Assembly (NCBI GenBank): GCA_016287245.1
Contig: JAEEWG010000002.1
Location: 122,644 to 186,643 of the forward strand
Reading direction: 5' to 3'
Source of the DNA: Clostridia bacterium
Lineage (GTDB): Bacteria; Bacillota; Clostridia; Saccharofermentanales; Saccharofermentanaceae
Length of the DNA stretch: 64,000 nucleotides
How positions within the stretch are numbered: position 1 is the stretch's first letter; every line of letters begins with the position of its first letter. Below the pieces are notes generated by a model. The model worked only from the letters and a program-made list of their open reading frames with translations, was not told the DNA's origin and made no database searches. Positions 45,745 to 54,640 of the stretch are shown piece by piece. Position numbers and translations under genes: made by a program.

Positions 45745-47514
45745 TCAGAGTTTATAAATCGGATCAAGTAATTTACTGTACTTCGATTCCGTTTTTTTAT
45801 CCCATTCTACTCGTGTATAACCATCCTCGGTGATTTCAAAGAAAGCGCCCTGGAATTTTCCATTTTCGTATATATAGCCGGACATATAGATCGTACCATC
45901 GTAATATGCGGCATCCATTAAACTGATTCCGCCCGGGATGTCTTCCAGATTCACCGTCCGGTACGGGCTGGCCGTTCCTTTTTCAAAATCCAGCTCGTAT
46001 ATATCGAAAACATAGCCTGTATATATCTCATGACTGCAGATCAGGATCGCATACGTCTTTCCGTCGGCTTCATATACATTTATGATAACTGCGGTCTTGT
46101 TATCAATATCGACCGAATCGATAAGGTCGCCTTGCTTTCCGTCGATCGACTCATAGCGGCAGATCCGGCAGATGTTCTCCTTTTTCTCGTAGTCTGTGCC
46201 GTCAATACCGACATACACATAGTCCCTGGTGATATTAATGATGCTGCAGTTCACAAGGATATTCTTTTCCTGCTGCTTAATCTCGTCCGGGATCCTAAAT
46301 TCCTCAGCCCCGAAAATATTACGCGTTTCATACACAATACCGGTTTGGGGTTCCGGATAGGAAACATACACTGCATTGTTCTCTACTGCCGACTCGGAAG
46401 CGGTGGTCTGAACAGTAGCATTTTCTTCCACCGGGACCGACGGAATAGTCTCTTCAGTGGTGCTCTCCTTTTCGGTTTCGAAGGAAGAAACCTTAGCTTC
46501 GGTATCCGCCTTTGCCGCCTCTTTATAAACGATATGCGGTTTTATAAGAAGGCAGACAGAAGCTGTGATCAAAACCGTGCTGACGATCACGGCCGCATAT
46601 TTTGTCGCGCCGGACTTTTTGGCAATATTGAGGATGCGCTTCTTCATGAAGTTTTTGCTCTTACCACTCATGGAGGTAGCAACTGACGAGGAACGGTTAA
46701 GTCCAGAGATATTGGAGACGTAAGACAGCAGCATCTCGCCGTATTTTACACGGTTATCCTCGCCGTTCCACTTGATCACCATCTCATCGACAGCGAGTTC
46801 ATTGTCATGCTGGATCAGGAAATATGCGATCCAAACGAGGGGGTCAAACCACAATACGATCACAAACAGATTCCTGATCACATTCCAGAAGCAATCTCCC
46901 AGCTTATAGTGACAGTATTCGTGATAGAGGGACAACGCGTAATGCTCGGAATCCGGTTCCAGATCTTCAGGAATATAAATGCTGTTCCAAAGAAGGAAAG
47001 GGGAGTCCAGGCCTTTGAGCTTATATACTTTCAGGTTTCCGTATTGCGACTTCGAGAACCACTTGCGAGTTTTTCGGGTCATGTGGGAAAAGGAGATGTT
47101 GTTTATAAGAATAACGGCTCCGATGATAGTAGAGATGCTGATCCAGGCCACAACAGCAACTGTTTTATAATCGATCGTGATCGTTCCGGGAGTGGATTCC
47201 TTCTTTGCAGAAGAAAAACCGTAATTATTCTTCACAGTTCCTGCATATGAATATTCGCTTCCCACGGTGTATGCTGCATCTGTGCTGAAACCGTAAGATG
47301 TATTCTCATAAACTGTTGCTGTATTTTTATACTCCGCGACATTCTGCTGCTTTTCGATGACTACCGGAATGGAGATGAAACTTCCCACCAGCATAAAGAT
47401 CGGAAGAATGATCCAGGCAGCGTACTGCACTTTGCAGGACACTTTTCCTTTCATCAGCTTTCTTAAAACAATGAGAACTACGATCAGTATATTCAGCGTT
47501 ATGAAGAACCGCAT
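45745..47514 (-). CDS. BlaR1-like M56 metallopeptidase sensor with atypical ectodomain
   Basis: 589 residues. There are transmembrane helices at about 3-20, 30-52, 119-141, 213-235 and 305-326. The zinc motif HEYCH is at 198-202 between helices, with the ligand region NELAVDE at 238-244, as in BlaR1/MecR1. The extracellular part (about 330-589) is not a penicillin-binding domain: it has no SxxK, SxN or KTG. It has a Ser/Thr/Glu-rich linker and propeller-like strands (CRYESIDGKQGDLIDSV, VFDIYELDFEKGTASPY). It should cleave the adjacent BlaI-type repressor on sensing an unknown signal. Confidence 0.85.
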   Translation of the reverse strand: MRFFITLNILIVVLIVLRKLMKGKVSCKVQYAAWIILPIFMLVGSFISIPVVIEKQQNVAEYKNTATVYENTSYGFSTDAAYTVGSEYSYAGTVKNNYGFSSAKKESTPGTITIDYKTVAVVAWISISTIIGAVILINNISFSHMTRKTRKWFSKSQYGNLKVYKLKGLDSPFLLWNSIYIPEDLEPDSEHYALSLYHEYCHYKLGDCFWNVIRNLFVIVLWFDPLVWIAYFLIQHDNELAVDEMVIKWNGEDNRVKYGEMLLSYVSNISGLNRSSSVATSMSGKSKNFMKKRILNIAKKSGATKYAAVIVSTVLITASVCLLIKPHIVYKEAAKADTEAKVSSFETEKESTTEETIPSVPVEENATVQTTASESAVENNAVYVSYPEPQTGIVYETRNIFGAEEFRIPDEIKQQEKNILVNCSIINITRDYVYVGIDGTDYEKKENICRICRYESIDGKQGDLIDSVDIDNKTAVIINVYEADGKTYAILICSHEIYTGYVFDIYELDFEKGTASPYRTVNLEDIPGGISLMDAAYYDGTIYMSGYIYENGKFQGAFFEITEDGYTRVEWDKKTESKYSKLLDPIYKL

Positions 47515-47515
47515 A

Positions 47516-47878
47516 TCACTTGCCCCCGCGAAGAATGTTGTAAAGTTCGTCTATCTCCTCTTTGGAGAGAGCTTCCTGGCTAATCAGATTGCTCACCATG
47601 GTGCCGATCCTTCCGTTATAGTGCTTGTTGAGGAAAAACCTGGCTTCTTCCACCTCTGCCTCATTACGATCAAGACTCGGGTAGTACTTTTTTGTTTTGT
47701 TGTCGATCTGAAAATTTATGCTGCCTTTACTGCTCATTCTTCGCAGAAGCGTCATTGTAGTTGACTTGCTCCAGCCTTTGGAATCTTCCATCTCACGGAT
47801 GATCTCCATTGTCGTAAGAGGACCTTTATCCCATAACAGGTTCATAATATTCCATTCTGCATCAGCAAGCTTAACCAC
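47516..47878 (-). CDS. BlaI/MecI-family transcriptional repressor
   Basis: About 120 residues from the GTG at 47878, chosen because GGAGG sits five bases upstream; the GTG at 47890 lies before that site. Residues 1-75 are the winged-helix DNA-binding domain (DAEWNIMNLLWDKGPLTTMEI, GWSKSTTMTLLRRMSSKG, then YYPSLDRNEAE), and the C-terminal helices EARFFLNKHYNG and LSKEEIDELYNIL form the dimer part. The family represses its own operon until the M56 partner cleaves it. The stop is one base before the M56 gene. Two operator copies overlap its promoter. Confidence 0.93.
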   Translation of the reverse strand: MVKLADAEWNIMNLLWDKGPLTTMEIIREMEDSKGWSKSTTMTLLRRMSSKGSINFQIDNKTKKYYPSLDRNEAEVEEARFFLNKHYNGRIGTMVSNLISQEALSKEEIDELYNILRGGK

Positions 47879-47890
47879 AAAAACCTCCAC

Positions 47891-47909
47891 GTTTACTTAA
47901 GTCAACCTA
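47891..47909 (-). promoter_or_regulatory. BlaI-type operator, proximal copy
   Basis: A 19-base sequence with palindrome GTT-N-ACTTAAGT-N-AAC centred on ACTTAAGT. An identical 19-base copy begins 38 bases further upstream. It lies between the promoter and the start codon. Confidence 0.7.
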
Positions 47910-47914
47910 CTGTC

Positions 47915-47943
47915 ATTTTAGAACCAAAGTTTACTTAAGTCAA
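47915..47943 (-). promoter_or_regulatory. sigma-A promoter of the BlaI/M56/lipoprotein operon
   Basis: On the minus strand TTGACT (47938-47943), a 17-base spacer, and TAAAAT (47915-47920). The -35 box lies inside the distal operator copy, so a bound repressor would block it. Confidence 0.8.
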
Positions 47944-47947
47944 CCTA
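47929..47947 (-). promoter_or_regulatory. BlaI-type operator, distal copy
   Basis: Identical over 19 bases to the copy at 47891-47909 and overlapping the -35 box. It does not match the TACA-N2-TGTA core usual for BlaI of staphylococci, so the repressor probably has its own specificity. Confidence 0.7.
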
Positions 47948-47954
47948 TATTTTC

Positions 47955-47993
47955 AAAAAATCCCCTCTCTGTCGTTTCCGATAGAGAGGGGGA
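47955..47993 (-). terminator. rho-independent terminator (minus strand)
   Basis: TCCCCTCTCT pairs with AGAGAGGGGGA around GTCGTTTCCGAT. On the minus strand the hairpin is followed by six T. It ends the transcript of the small peptide and beta-helix protein genes. Confidence 0.85.
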
Positions 47994-48071
47994 TTTATCA
48001 CCTCATAAGGGTGTTTTTGTTTTGGCCGTTGCTTACATCAGTTACCGAGAAACGGATGAAGCGGGAGCTGT

Positions 48072-48182
48072 TTAAGAAGTGATCTCGCCGTCGAACTCGC
48101 CGTCTTCCGGAGGTTCGCTTGTGACGATGATATCAGTTTCATCAAAAAAGATGATTTCAAATTCACATTTTTCGTATTCCAT
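48072..48182 (-). CDS. 36-residue acidic peptide
   Basis: A short frame starting at the ATG at 48182, 18 bases after the stop of the beta-helix protein and before the operon terminator. GGGAG lies about 13 bases upstream. The peptide begins MEYEKCEFEIIFFDETDIIV and ends TSEPPEDGEFDGEITS: strongly acidic, one Cys, no signal peptide. It has the look of short Clostridia peptides of the form YxxPEFEIIxFDxxDVIxTS that I recall next to surface-protein or peptide-modification genes; the name and function are not certain. No modifying enzyme is adjacent. Confidence 0.5.
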   Translation of the reverse strand: MEYEKCEFEIIFFDETDIIVTSEPPEDGEFDGEITS

Positions 48183-48200
48183 TCTTTTTCTTTACTCCCT

Positions 48201-50261
48201 TCAAGCCGTTGTTAATGCAATGCACTTCTGTGCGAAGTTGTTATACGCTTCTGCAAGATTCTTCATAGCAGCGGAAGAGTTGTCGTTATTCTTGATCGCC
48301 TTCAGGTATGTTTCGACGGAATAACTGCCGCTGATATCTTCTCCGATGGAGAAGTTGAAAGATACATCGTACTGAGTAGCCGGGAACCCGTTGCCGGAAG
48401 CGCCTTTAACAACATATACGTAATAACTGCCGCTTTCCTTAGCCGCGATCGGCTCGGAATAGCCGTCAATTACCATGCTTGGTGCAGTATCTCCTATTGC
48501 GGACTTTTTGAAGTACATTTTGATTTCCGTGTTTGTCAGGAAGGAGACAGCAACGCCATAGTAAGCGTTGTTCGAGTCTTTTGTAATAGTGTAAGCAGCA
48601 CCCTGTAAACCACTCGTGTATGCCTGGCTGAAGTCTACGCCGATATCAGGAAGCTGATCGGCATAAATACCCAACTGCACCTGAGCGTAGCCGCCGTAAA
48701 TAAGGAGTGCTTCTGCAACATCCTTCTGTCCCTGGGTGTAAGTTCCGGTAGTATCTGCCAGCATTCCCTTCACGTATTGTTCGATGCTTACCGTTTTGGT
48801 TACGGTATCACCATTCGCGCCGTAAGTGATGGTGATTTCGATCGGAGCCGTCATACAGGCAGACTCGACCGGAATCGAGAACTCGTAATTGCTGCCGACC
48901 TTAGTCAACTGTGCTTTGGTAAAACTGTTCGTTCTGGTGGTCGTTTTTCCGTTCTTTGTATAAGAGTAGGAATAACTGACCGACGCATTGTCATCATCGT
49001 AAGTTCCGAAATTCACCTGGGGCTTAAGCTCGATATTACCACCGACAGAAACACGGCTTCCGGCAACAGAAGGAACAACGAGCTTCTTGACCATAACGGC
49101 ATTCTTAGAACTGTTATAGTACGGTTCATAAGAAGAATTGTCACAAGTGAAACTGCTGAGGTCATAGGAATAAGAGCCCACCTTGAAGTATTGAGCTCCG
49201 GTATCCATGCTCTTAGCACCGAAGTGAATATCCGCAGAGGAATCCATATTCGAGGTCAAAGTGAAAGATGTGCTTTTGGTAAAGAACAGATTATTCTTGT
49301 CAGCATCTATGCCAGTGTTATTATAAATCTGCGGGTTTCCTACGATTTCGAGATGTTGAGTAAAATCGGCTTTGTAAATAGCAACGCCGCCTCCTCCGTT
49401 ATCGCCCGTTCCGTCAGCAGAATTACCGGTGATCTCGCAACTTCCCAGATAGAAATCTCCGCGCAGGACTCGGACACCGCCGCCGTTTAACGTAGCATGA
49501 TTGCCGCTGATCGTTCCGCCGGTGATCGTAGCTTTACCTGCTATATTGTAATCAACACCATCAAGACTTGATGTTCTTCCTTTGCTGGCCGTGTGTACAG
49601 CAACTGCACCGCCGTTCTTTGCAGAACAGTTGGTGATTGCTCCGCCCGTCATAACGAACTCTGAACCGTTAGAAACGTGAACAGCACCGCCTTCGTCAGT
49701 GGCTTTAAAACCATTGATCGTTCCGCCGGTAAGTGTAAATTTACTTGTGTTCTGGATCAGGATACATCCGCCTCTTCCAGGGTCATTTCCGAATGTTGTG
49801 GTGGAATCATTGGAGGTTTTTCTGCTGACCCAGACGTCAGTAGAACCGCCGCCCGTATAACCGTTTCCAGTTATGATCTTACCGCCTCCTACAGAATCAC
49901 TGATCGTTAAATGTACGTTTCCCGCTTCAATATGACATGAAGATTCGTTTGGGGTAGACGTTACCTTACCGACAATGTACATACTACCAGACCCGGAATA
50001 GGTGATCGTGTGTCCGGCAAGATCGATAGTGACATTGGTATTACTTTCTGCAATCTGGGCTGTATCACTGACATTGACATCCCCGGCAAGCGTATAGTTT
50101 CCGCCATCTACAGGCATTTTGCCGCCATTTGCGTCGATCGTTGCCTGAGTGATGTTTCCGCCGCCCGTCACAGGATCATCTGCTAAAACAGAAGCAGAAA
50201 AGATACTGAACACCATTGCCAGAGAACAAAGTGTAGCGAATGCTTTAATGTGTTTTTTCAC
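48201..50261 (-). CDS. secreted beta-helix surface protein with shared C-terminal module
   Basis: About 686 residues. The start is uncertain: GTG at 50261 (GGATGGG upstream) gives a clean signal peptide KKHIKAFATLCSLAMVFSIF ending SVLA; ATG at 50273 and TTG at 50282 are alternatives. Residues about 40-340 are Gly/Asn/Thr-rich rungs such as GTINGFKATDEGGAVHVSN, MTGGAITNCSAKNGGAVAV and ITGGTISGNHATLNGGGV, the pattern of polymorphic-membrane-protein-like right-handed beta-helices. Residues about 400-690 form an Ig-like part and a C-terminal module similar to the end of the lyase at 37821. It is likely an adhesin or wall protein; no sortase motif. Confidence 0.78.
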   Translation of the reverse strand: MKKHIKAFATLCSLAMVFSIFSASVLADDPVTGGGNITQATIDANGGKMPVDGGNYTLAGDVNVSDTAQIAESNTNVTIDLAGHTITYSGSGSMYIVGKVTSTPNESSCHIEAGNVHLTISDSVGGGKIITGNGYTGGGSTDVWVSRKTSNDSTTTFGNDPGRGGCILIQNTSKFTLTGGTINGFKATDEGGAVHVSNGSEFVMTGGAITNCSAKNGGAVAVHTASKGRTSSLDGVDYNIAGKATITGGTISGNHATLNGGGVRVLRGDFYLGSCEITGNSADGTGDNGGGGVAIYKADFTQHLEIVGNPQIYNNTGIDADKNNLFFTKSTSFTLTSNMDSSADIHFGAKSMDTGAQYFKVGSYSYDLSSFTCDNSSYEPYYNSSKNAVMVKKLVVPSVAGSRVSVGGNIELKPQVNFGTYDDDNASVSYSYSYTKNGKTTTRTNSFTKAQLTKVGSNYEFSIPVESACMTAPIEITITYGANGDTVTKTVSIEQYVKGMLADTTGTYTQGQKDVAEALLIYGGYAQVQLGIYADQLPDIGVDFSQAYTSGLQGAAYTITKDSNNAYYGVAVSFLTNTEIKMYFKKSAIGDTAPSMVIDGYSEPIAAKESGSYYVYVVKGASGNGFPATQYDVSFNFSIGEDISGSYSVETYLKAIKNNDNSSAAMKNLAEAYNNFAQKCIALTTA

Positions 50262-50454
50262 TTCATTTCCCATCCTTTCCAACTAAAGTGTGAACGATGA
50301 TATATACTATTATATCTATATCTATTATATCACGGTTGGAGCGTTTGCGTTTCAATTCTTTTTTAGCAGGGAAAAGAGTATTGTTCTGATTTGATTAAAA
50401 CCCTCATAGAAGGTCACTAACGGGAAGCTGTTTTCCCGTGAAATACCGTCCCTT

Positions 50455-50474
50455 AAATGACGTCAATGTCATTT
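50455..50474 (+). promoter_or_regulatory. inverted repeat upstream of lipoprotein gene
   Basis: AAATGAC and GTCATTT form a perfect seven-base inverted repeat around six bases, 45 bases before the start at 50519. A separate ACGGGAA/TTCCCGT hairpin is at 50420-50439. The rest of the 257-base gap between the divergent genes shows AT-rich sequence but no clear promoter. Confidence 0.35.
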
Positions 50475-50518
50475 GCGAAGTGCACATACTTGATATATTT
50501 AACTTGTAGGAGTCTCGT

Positions 50519-52972
50519 TTGGGGATGCGTAAGCAGGAAGGCTTCTCGGGAAGGAAGTGTGTCGGTATGGGAAATATGCACTGTAATTCAGGTTGTAGAA
50601 AATCATCTGGTAAAAGGACGCTGGCAGTCATTCTTGCTGCGTCTTTTTTGCTATCTTTTTCCGCCTCCTGCAAAAAGAAAAAAACATCGAAAAAGGAACA
50701 GAAAAAGGTGCAGGAATATGTGTCCGGAAAAGTGATCAGTGAAACGGATACGTATTACAATGCGCAGATCAGTTCGCTGAAGATCCCGACGGATGAAGGA
50801 AGAAACGTCAATCAGACGTACATTCTTGACTGCAAATATGTCGATGACATTGCAGTCGCACGCTACGAGATCGACTATGAGATTCCGGCGGATGTCGATC
50901 AGCTATTGATGACGAGGGAAGACCAGCAGGAATACTATACAACGAAGATTGCGATATTTGACGGGGAGGGAAACTTCATCCGTGAACTTCAGACCGAGTG
51001 CCTGGATATCAGCAGTATTGCCCTGGATAATGACGGGAATATATGCATCTTCGGATTTTACGAAGACGAAATGTCGGAAAATGCACCTTGTATCGAGGTG
51101 TATTCCAAAGAGGGAGAAAAAAAGGAGATGATCCCTCTTCTCGGAAAGAAATACTATATGTCAAATCCGACCGAAATGACGTTAAGCGTTCTTCCGGATG
51201 GACGATACTGTATATCCTATTTGCAGGATATTATTCTCTATAAAACGAACGGAGAGCCCAGCCGTTCGATCAATGATGAGGACCGTTTCCTCGGAAGTAC
51301 TGTCATCTCTCAAAATGGAAAAAATTATGTTTTATCCCGTGCGAAGATCAACACGAATGATCCGGATATCAGGATCCGGGAAGTGGACATAAAGACGGGA
51401 GAACTTGGAGAAACGATCGATGCCTCGTATCTGGCAAATGTTGATGAGATCATTTCGACAACTGACGGACTCTACACCATTTTCAATTCCGGACTCTACG
51501 AGGTCGATTTTCTGTCGGGAGAACTATTGAAAGTGTTCGACTGGAACGATACGGATGTCAGCCGGGATATTACTTCCTATACGCAATTTTCCTTCCGAAA
51601 CGAAGAAGAGATCTTCGCCGTACACATGGGCTTCAATCTGAACGAGGATCCGTGGAAACTGATCCATCTGACCCGCGCGGAGAAGAACCCGCACGCAGGA
51701 AAAAAGGAGATCCTGGTCAGCGGATACTGGATGATGATCAATTCGGAATTCCTCTCGTTTATCAGCGAATACAATAAAGACCCGAAAAGTACCAGCCGTG
51801 TCATCCTCTATGAATATGAAGATGACTGTTTGAGAGGGGAGGAACTTACGGATCTCATGAATAGAGTCTATCGGGAAACTCTGTCGGGAAAGGGTCCGGA
51901 TATTCTCGTGGATTTTGCCTTGGAAAGTGTTTTTCAGACGGACCTGCTCATGGAGGATATGAACACATATCTGGATGGCCCGAACGGGATCGATCGGAGC
52001 AAGTATTTCGACAATGTTCTTCGTGCCTTTGAGACAGACGGGAAGCTGTATCATATGCCCGTCAACTTCTTTCTGAAGGGAGTGGCGGTGAACACGGACT
52101 ACATCTCCAATACCGGAGGATGGACGTATAAGGATTTTGAAGAAGCGGCGACGAAGGTCGGTGAAAAAGTCGACTATTTCGAGGGTATCGAGCGCGGGGA
52201 ATTGCTGATGAGTCTTCTGGATTTTTCGCTGACTGACTATGTGGATTATAAGAATAAGACGGTCGATTTCCAAAAAGACGCCATGAAGGAAAACCTCCGA
52301 TTTGCAGAAGAGTTCGGCACGAGAAGGATCCCCAAAGATGAGGGATATGAAGAGATCGAGATGAGAGACGGAACCATTGCATATGGAGAGGATTATACCG
52401 AGACGAAATTTCTCTCCGGACAACTGGCCTGCCGTAGATATGACATCGGATCTATTGCGGATGCTGCTTGCTTGAGAGAAAAGATGGACGGGAAAGTAAG
52501 CTTTCTGGGATTTCCTTCTCCTTCCGGATCCGGGATGACCATCGAGTGCAATCTCTCTCTGGGTATTGTGAAAAGCAGTCAGCACAAGGATCTTGCATGG
52601 GATTTCATTCGCGCCTATCTGGAGTACATCACCGCCTCAGAAAAATCGAACCGGTGTTTCTCTGTCAACAGAGAGGTGTTTGAGAAAAAGAGCAGGGAAG
52701 AGATCGAGGCGCTCAAATTCGAATACGAATTCTACCTGAAGTTGGGCATCGATCCCGAGGAACTGAAAGAAGAATATGTGATTCCTTCGGAAATCGATAT
52801 CAACACGATCCGTGAACTGATCGAGCATGCGGAAAAAGCACGGACATGGGACTTAAGTATGTATTACATCATCACCGAAGAAACGGCCGGCTATTTCAAA
52901 GGTGATATGACAGAAGATGAGGCGATCAAGGCGATCGAAAAACGCACGAAAGAAAGATTGAAAGACCTGTAA
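50519..52972 (+). CDS. two-domain solute-binding-like lipoprotein
   Basis: 817 residues. The start is unclear: TTG at 50519 has AGGAG at an ideal six bases, ATG at 50525 is twelve bases from it, and ATG at 50567 would give a normal-length signal peptide. The lipobox is SASC followed by KKKKTSKK. Propeller-like strands run to about residue 390 (IFDGEGNFIRELQTE, NDGNICIFGFYEDE, REVDIKTGELGETI); RAEKNPHAGKKEIL starts the solute-binding-like half (GKGPDILVDFALES, GKLYHMPVNFFLKG). The tail is EETAGYFKGDMTEDEAI. It is the closest relative of the product at 18779. Confidence 0.8.
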   Translation: MGMRKQEGFSGRKCVGMGNMHCNSGCRKSSGKRTLAVILAASFLLSFSASCKKKKTSKKEQKKVQEYVSGKVISETDTYYNAQISSLKIPTDEGRNVNQTYILDCKYVDDIAVARYEIDYEIPADVDQLLMTREDQQEYYTTKIAIFDGEGNFIRELQTECLDISSIALDNDGNICIFGFYEDEMSENAPCIEVYSKEGEKKEMIPLLGKKYYMSNPTEMTLSVLPDGRYCISYLQDIILYKTNGEPSRSINDEDRFLGSTVISQNGKNYVLSRAKINTNDPDIRIREVDIKTGELGETIDASYLANVDEIISTTDGLYTIFNSGLYEVDFLSGELLKVFDWNDTDVSRDITSYTQFSFRNEEEIFAVHMGFNLNEDPWKLIHLTRAEKNPHAGKKEILVSGYWMMINSEFLSFISEYNKDPKSTSRVILYEYEDDCLRGEELTDLMNRVYRETLSGKGPDILVDFALESVFQTDLLMEDMNTYLDGPNGIDRSKYFDNVLRAFETDGKLYHMPVNFFLKGVAVNTDYISNTGGWTYKDFEEAATKVGEKVDYFEGIERGELLMSLLDFSLTDYVDYKNKTVDFQKDAMKENLRFAEEFGTRRIPKDEGYEEIEMRDGTIAYGEDYTETKFLSGQLACRRYDIGSIADAACLREKMDGKVSFLGFPSPSGSGMTIECNLSLGIVKSSQHKDLAWDFIRAYLEYITASEKSNRCFSVNREVFEKKSREEIEALKFEYEFYLKLGIDPEELKEEYVIPSEIDINTIRELIEHAEKARTWDLSMYYIITEETAGYFKGDMTEDEAIKAIEKRTKERLKDL

Positions 52973-53092
52973 AAAGGGGTTCTGACGCGGTCGTTATCGA
53001 AGAGTTTGATGATGTCGGCACTGTAGTTGGGCGCCTGTTGAAATTGGGATTGAATTTGTCCCGCTTATTTGAGTGCATGTCGACCGAAGCGT

Positions 53093-54490
53093 TCAAATGA
53101 TCCACTTCGGATAGTCCGGCACATAGTACTCATACGAGATGACTTTTTCCTGATCAAAGTCATACTCGACGATAAGGGAGATCGCTTCGTTTCTGTCAAA
53201 CTCAAATGAGGTAAACAGATCCGCAGCCAGATATGGTTTTCCATCGAGAAGGATCAGCTTAAAAATCCGGACCAGTTCCTGAGGAGTGCGCTGATCGATC
53301 TGGCTCAGTACGTTTTGCGACATCTTTTCCATGGCAGGGTAATCGAGGAGAAGAGCTTTCAGTTCTTCGTGTTCAAACGGATAATCTTCGATCGTCCAGG
53401 CATGGATCTCGTTTAAAATCTGCATGAAGACCTTGTCTTCCTTCCACCCGGAACCTTTCTTGCTTTCGTAAAGATCGACCAATACATCTTCCATCCGGAC
53501 CGGATTCTCCGGCAACCCGTTCGACCCGTACGTCTCACGATTAAACGTTCTGATAATATTGACGATCTTCTGGTCAGAGACCCCGGCATCCTGTAGAAGA
53601 AGAATAAACTCCATCGCCGAGTCAGAACTGAAAAACAGACGGTCTACGGTTTCTTCTCCGTAGATCCACTCGATCCCGGAAAGAAAACTGGCCGGAGTGT
53701 TGTAGCCTTCCATGGTCTTCCGATAGTATTTACCCGTATAGTAATCTGCACCGCCTTCCGTGATGAAATCTGTTTCTGTCGAAATGCAGTCTTCCCATTC
53801 CTTATCCGTAAACTCTTCCGGATATGCAAAGCGGGTACCCGTATAGTATACGTTCGAGCGGTGCTCGCCGCCGATCGAAAAATCGATGAAGTGCATCAGC
53901 TCGTGATACATTATGGTATAGCCCACGCCGGACTCCCCGTTTTCGCCTTTTTCGTTTATCAGGACCAGGTTGCTACCGGGATAAAACTCTGCGGCAGAAG
54001 ACAACATCGTCTCACCGATCTCTGCTCTCAGTTCAGAGAGATTCTGGAAAAAGTAGGATTCATCTTCCGGCTTTAGGTGATCGGCAACGACAGGGAAAAG
54101 GTGAAGCACATAATCTTTCAGCGTACCTAATTCCGTGTTCTGATCGATGCAGTCTACATACTTTAGGAAAAGCCCGTACTGTCCGTGAAGTTCATCTTCC
54201 TTCACGCCCAGTTCCTGAGCCAGTTTCAGAGCTTCTTGCTTGAATTCCTCTTCGCCGGAAGATTCGCCCGATGTCGGATCCGATGACTCTGATTCTTCGG
54301 AAGAAGATTCCTGTTTTTCCGAAGATTCTGATTCTGATTCTAAAGATGTGACGATTGGTTCCGAGGACTTAGATGGGGCCGCGGTGGTTCCTTTTGCGTC
54401 AGAATTTTTTTTGCAGCCGGTCCCGGCCAGTATAGAGACTACTATAGCTCCCGCTAGAAAAGAACTTCTTACTCTTTGAGATCTGAACAT
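53093..54490 (-). CDS. lipoprotein with HExxH zinc-peptidase-like domain (short paralogue)
   Basis: 465 residues. The signal peptide ends LAGTGC (Cys 26), then a Ser/Glu-rich linker to about residue 80. HELMH is at 196-200 and TEGGADYYTGKYY follows, with the likely third ligand Glu at about 245. It aligns over its length with residues 70-460 of the 727-residue protein at 2544, including NLFPIVADH/HLFPVVADH, EWIYG and VRMEDVLVDLYE, but lacks that protein's second domain. It is presumably a surface zinc peptidase of unknown target. AGAGGG precedes the ATG. Confidence 0.78.
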   Translation of the reverse strand: MFRSQRVRSSFLAGAIVVSILAGTGCKKNSDAKGTTAAPSKSSEPIVTSLESESESSEKQESSSEESESSDPTSGESSGEEEFKQEALKLAQELGVKEDELHGQYGLFLKYVDCIDQNTELGTLKDYVLHLFPVVADHLKPEDESYFFQNLSELRAEIGETMLSSAAEFYPGSNLVLINEKGENGESGVGYTIMYHELMHFIDFSIGGEHRSNVYYTGTRFAYPEEFTDKEWEDCISTETDFITEGGADYYTGKYYRKTMEGYNTPASFLSGIEWIYGEETVDRLFFSSDSAMEFILLLQDAGVSDQKIVNIIRTFNRETYGSNGLPENPVRMEDVLVDLYESKKGSGWKEDKVFMQILNEIHAWTIEDYPFEHEELKALLLDYPAMEKMSQNVLSQIDQRTPQELVRIFKLILLDGKPYLAADLFTSFEFDRNEAISLIVEYDFDQEKVISYEYYVPDYPKWII

Positions 54491-54603
54491 GATATTACCC
54501 TCTTCCCCGATTGATCTGCTATAGATTATAGGCAGATTATATTGAGAAATGGTGACAGATTTGAAACAATATCCAGACAGCTGCCGTCATCTATCCGGAA
54601 TCC

Positions 54604-54632
54604 TTGACAAAGAGCTCCTTTTCATGTCTACT
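54604..54632 (+). promoter_or_regulatory. sigma-A promoter of the thiazole operon
   Basis: A perfect TTGACA (54604-54609), a 17-base spacer and TCTACT (54627-54632). Transcription would start near 54640, exactly where the leader structure begins. Confidence 0.65.
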
Positions 54633-54640
54633 ATTTACAG

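Noticed and set aside
45745..47514. Beta-lactam sensor BlaR1/MecR1
   Set aside because: The protease core is present but there is no SxxK, SxN or KTG of a penicillin-binding sensor domain, and no beta-lactamase gene is adjacent.
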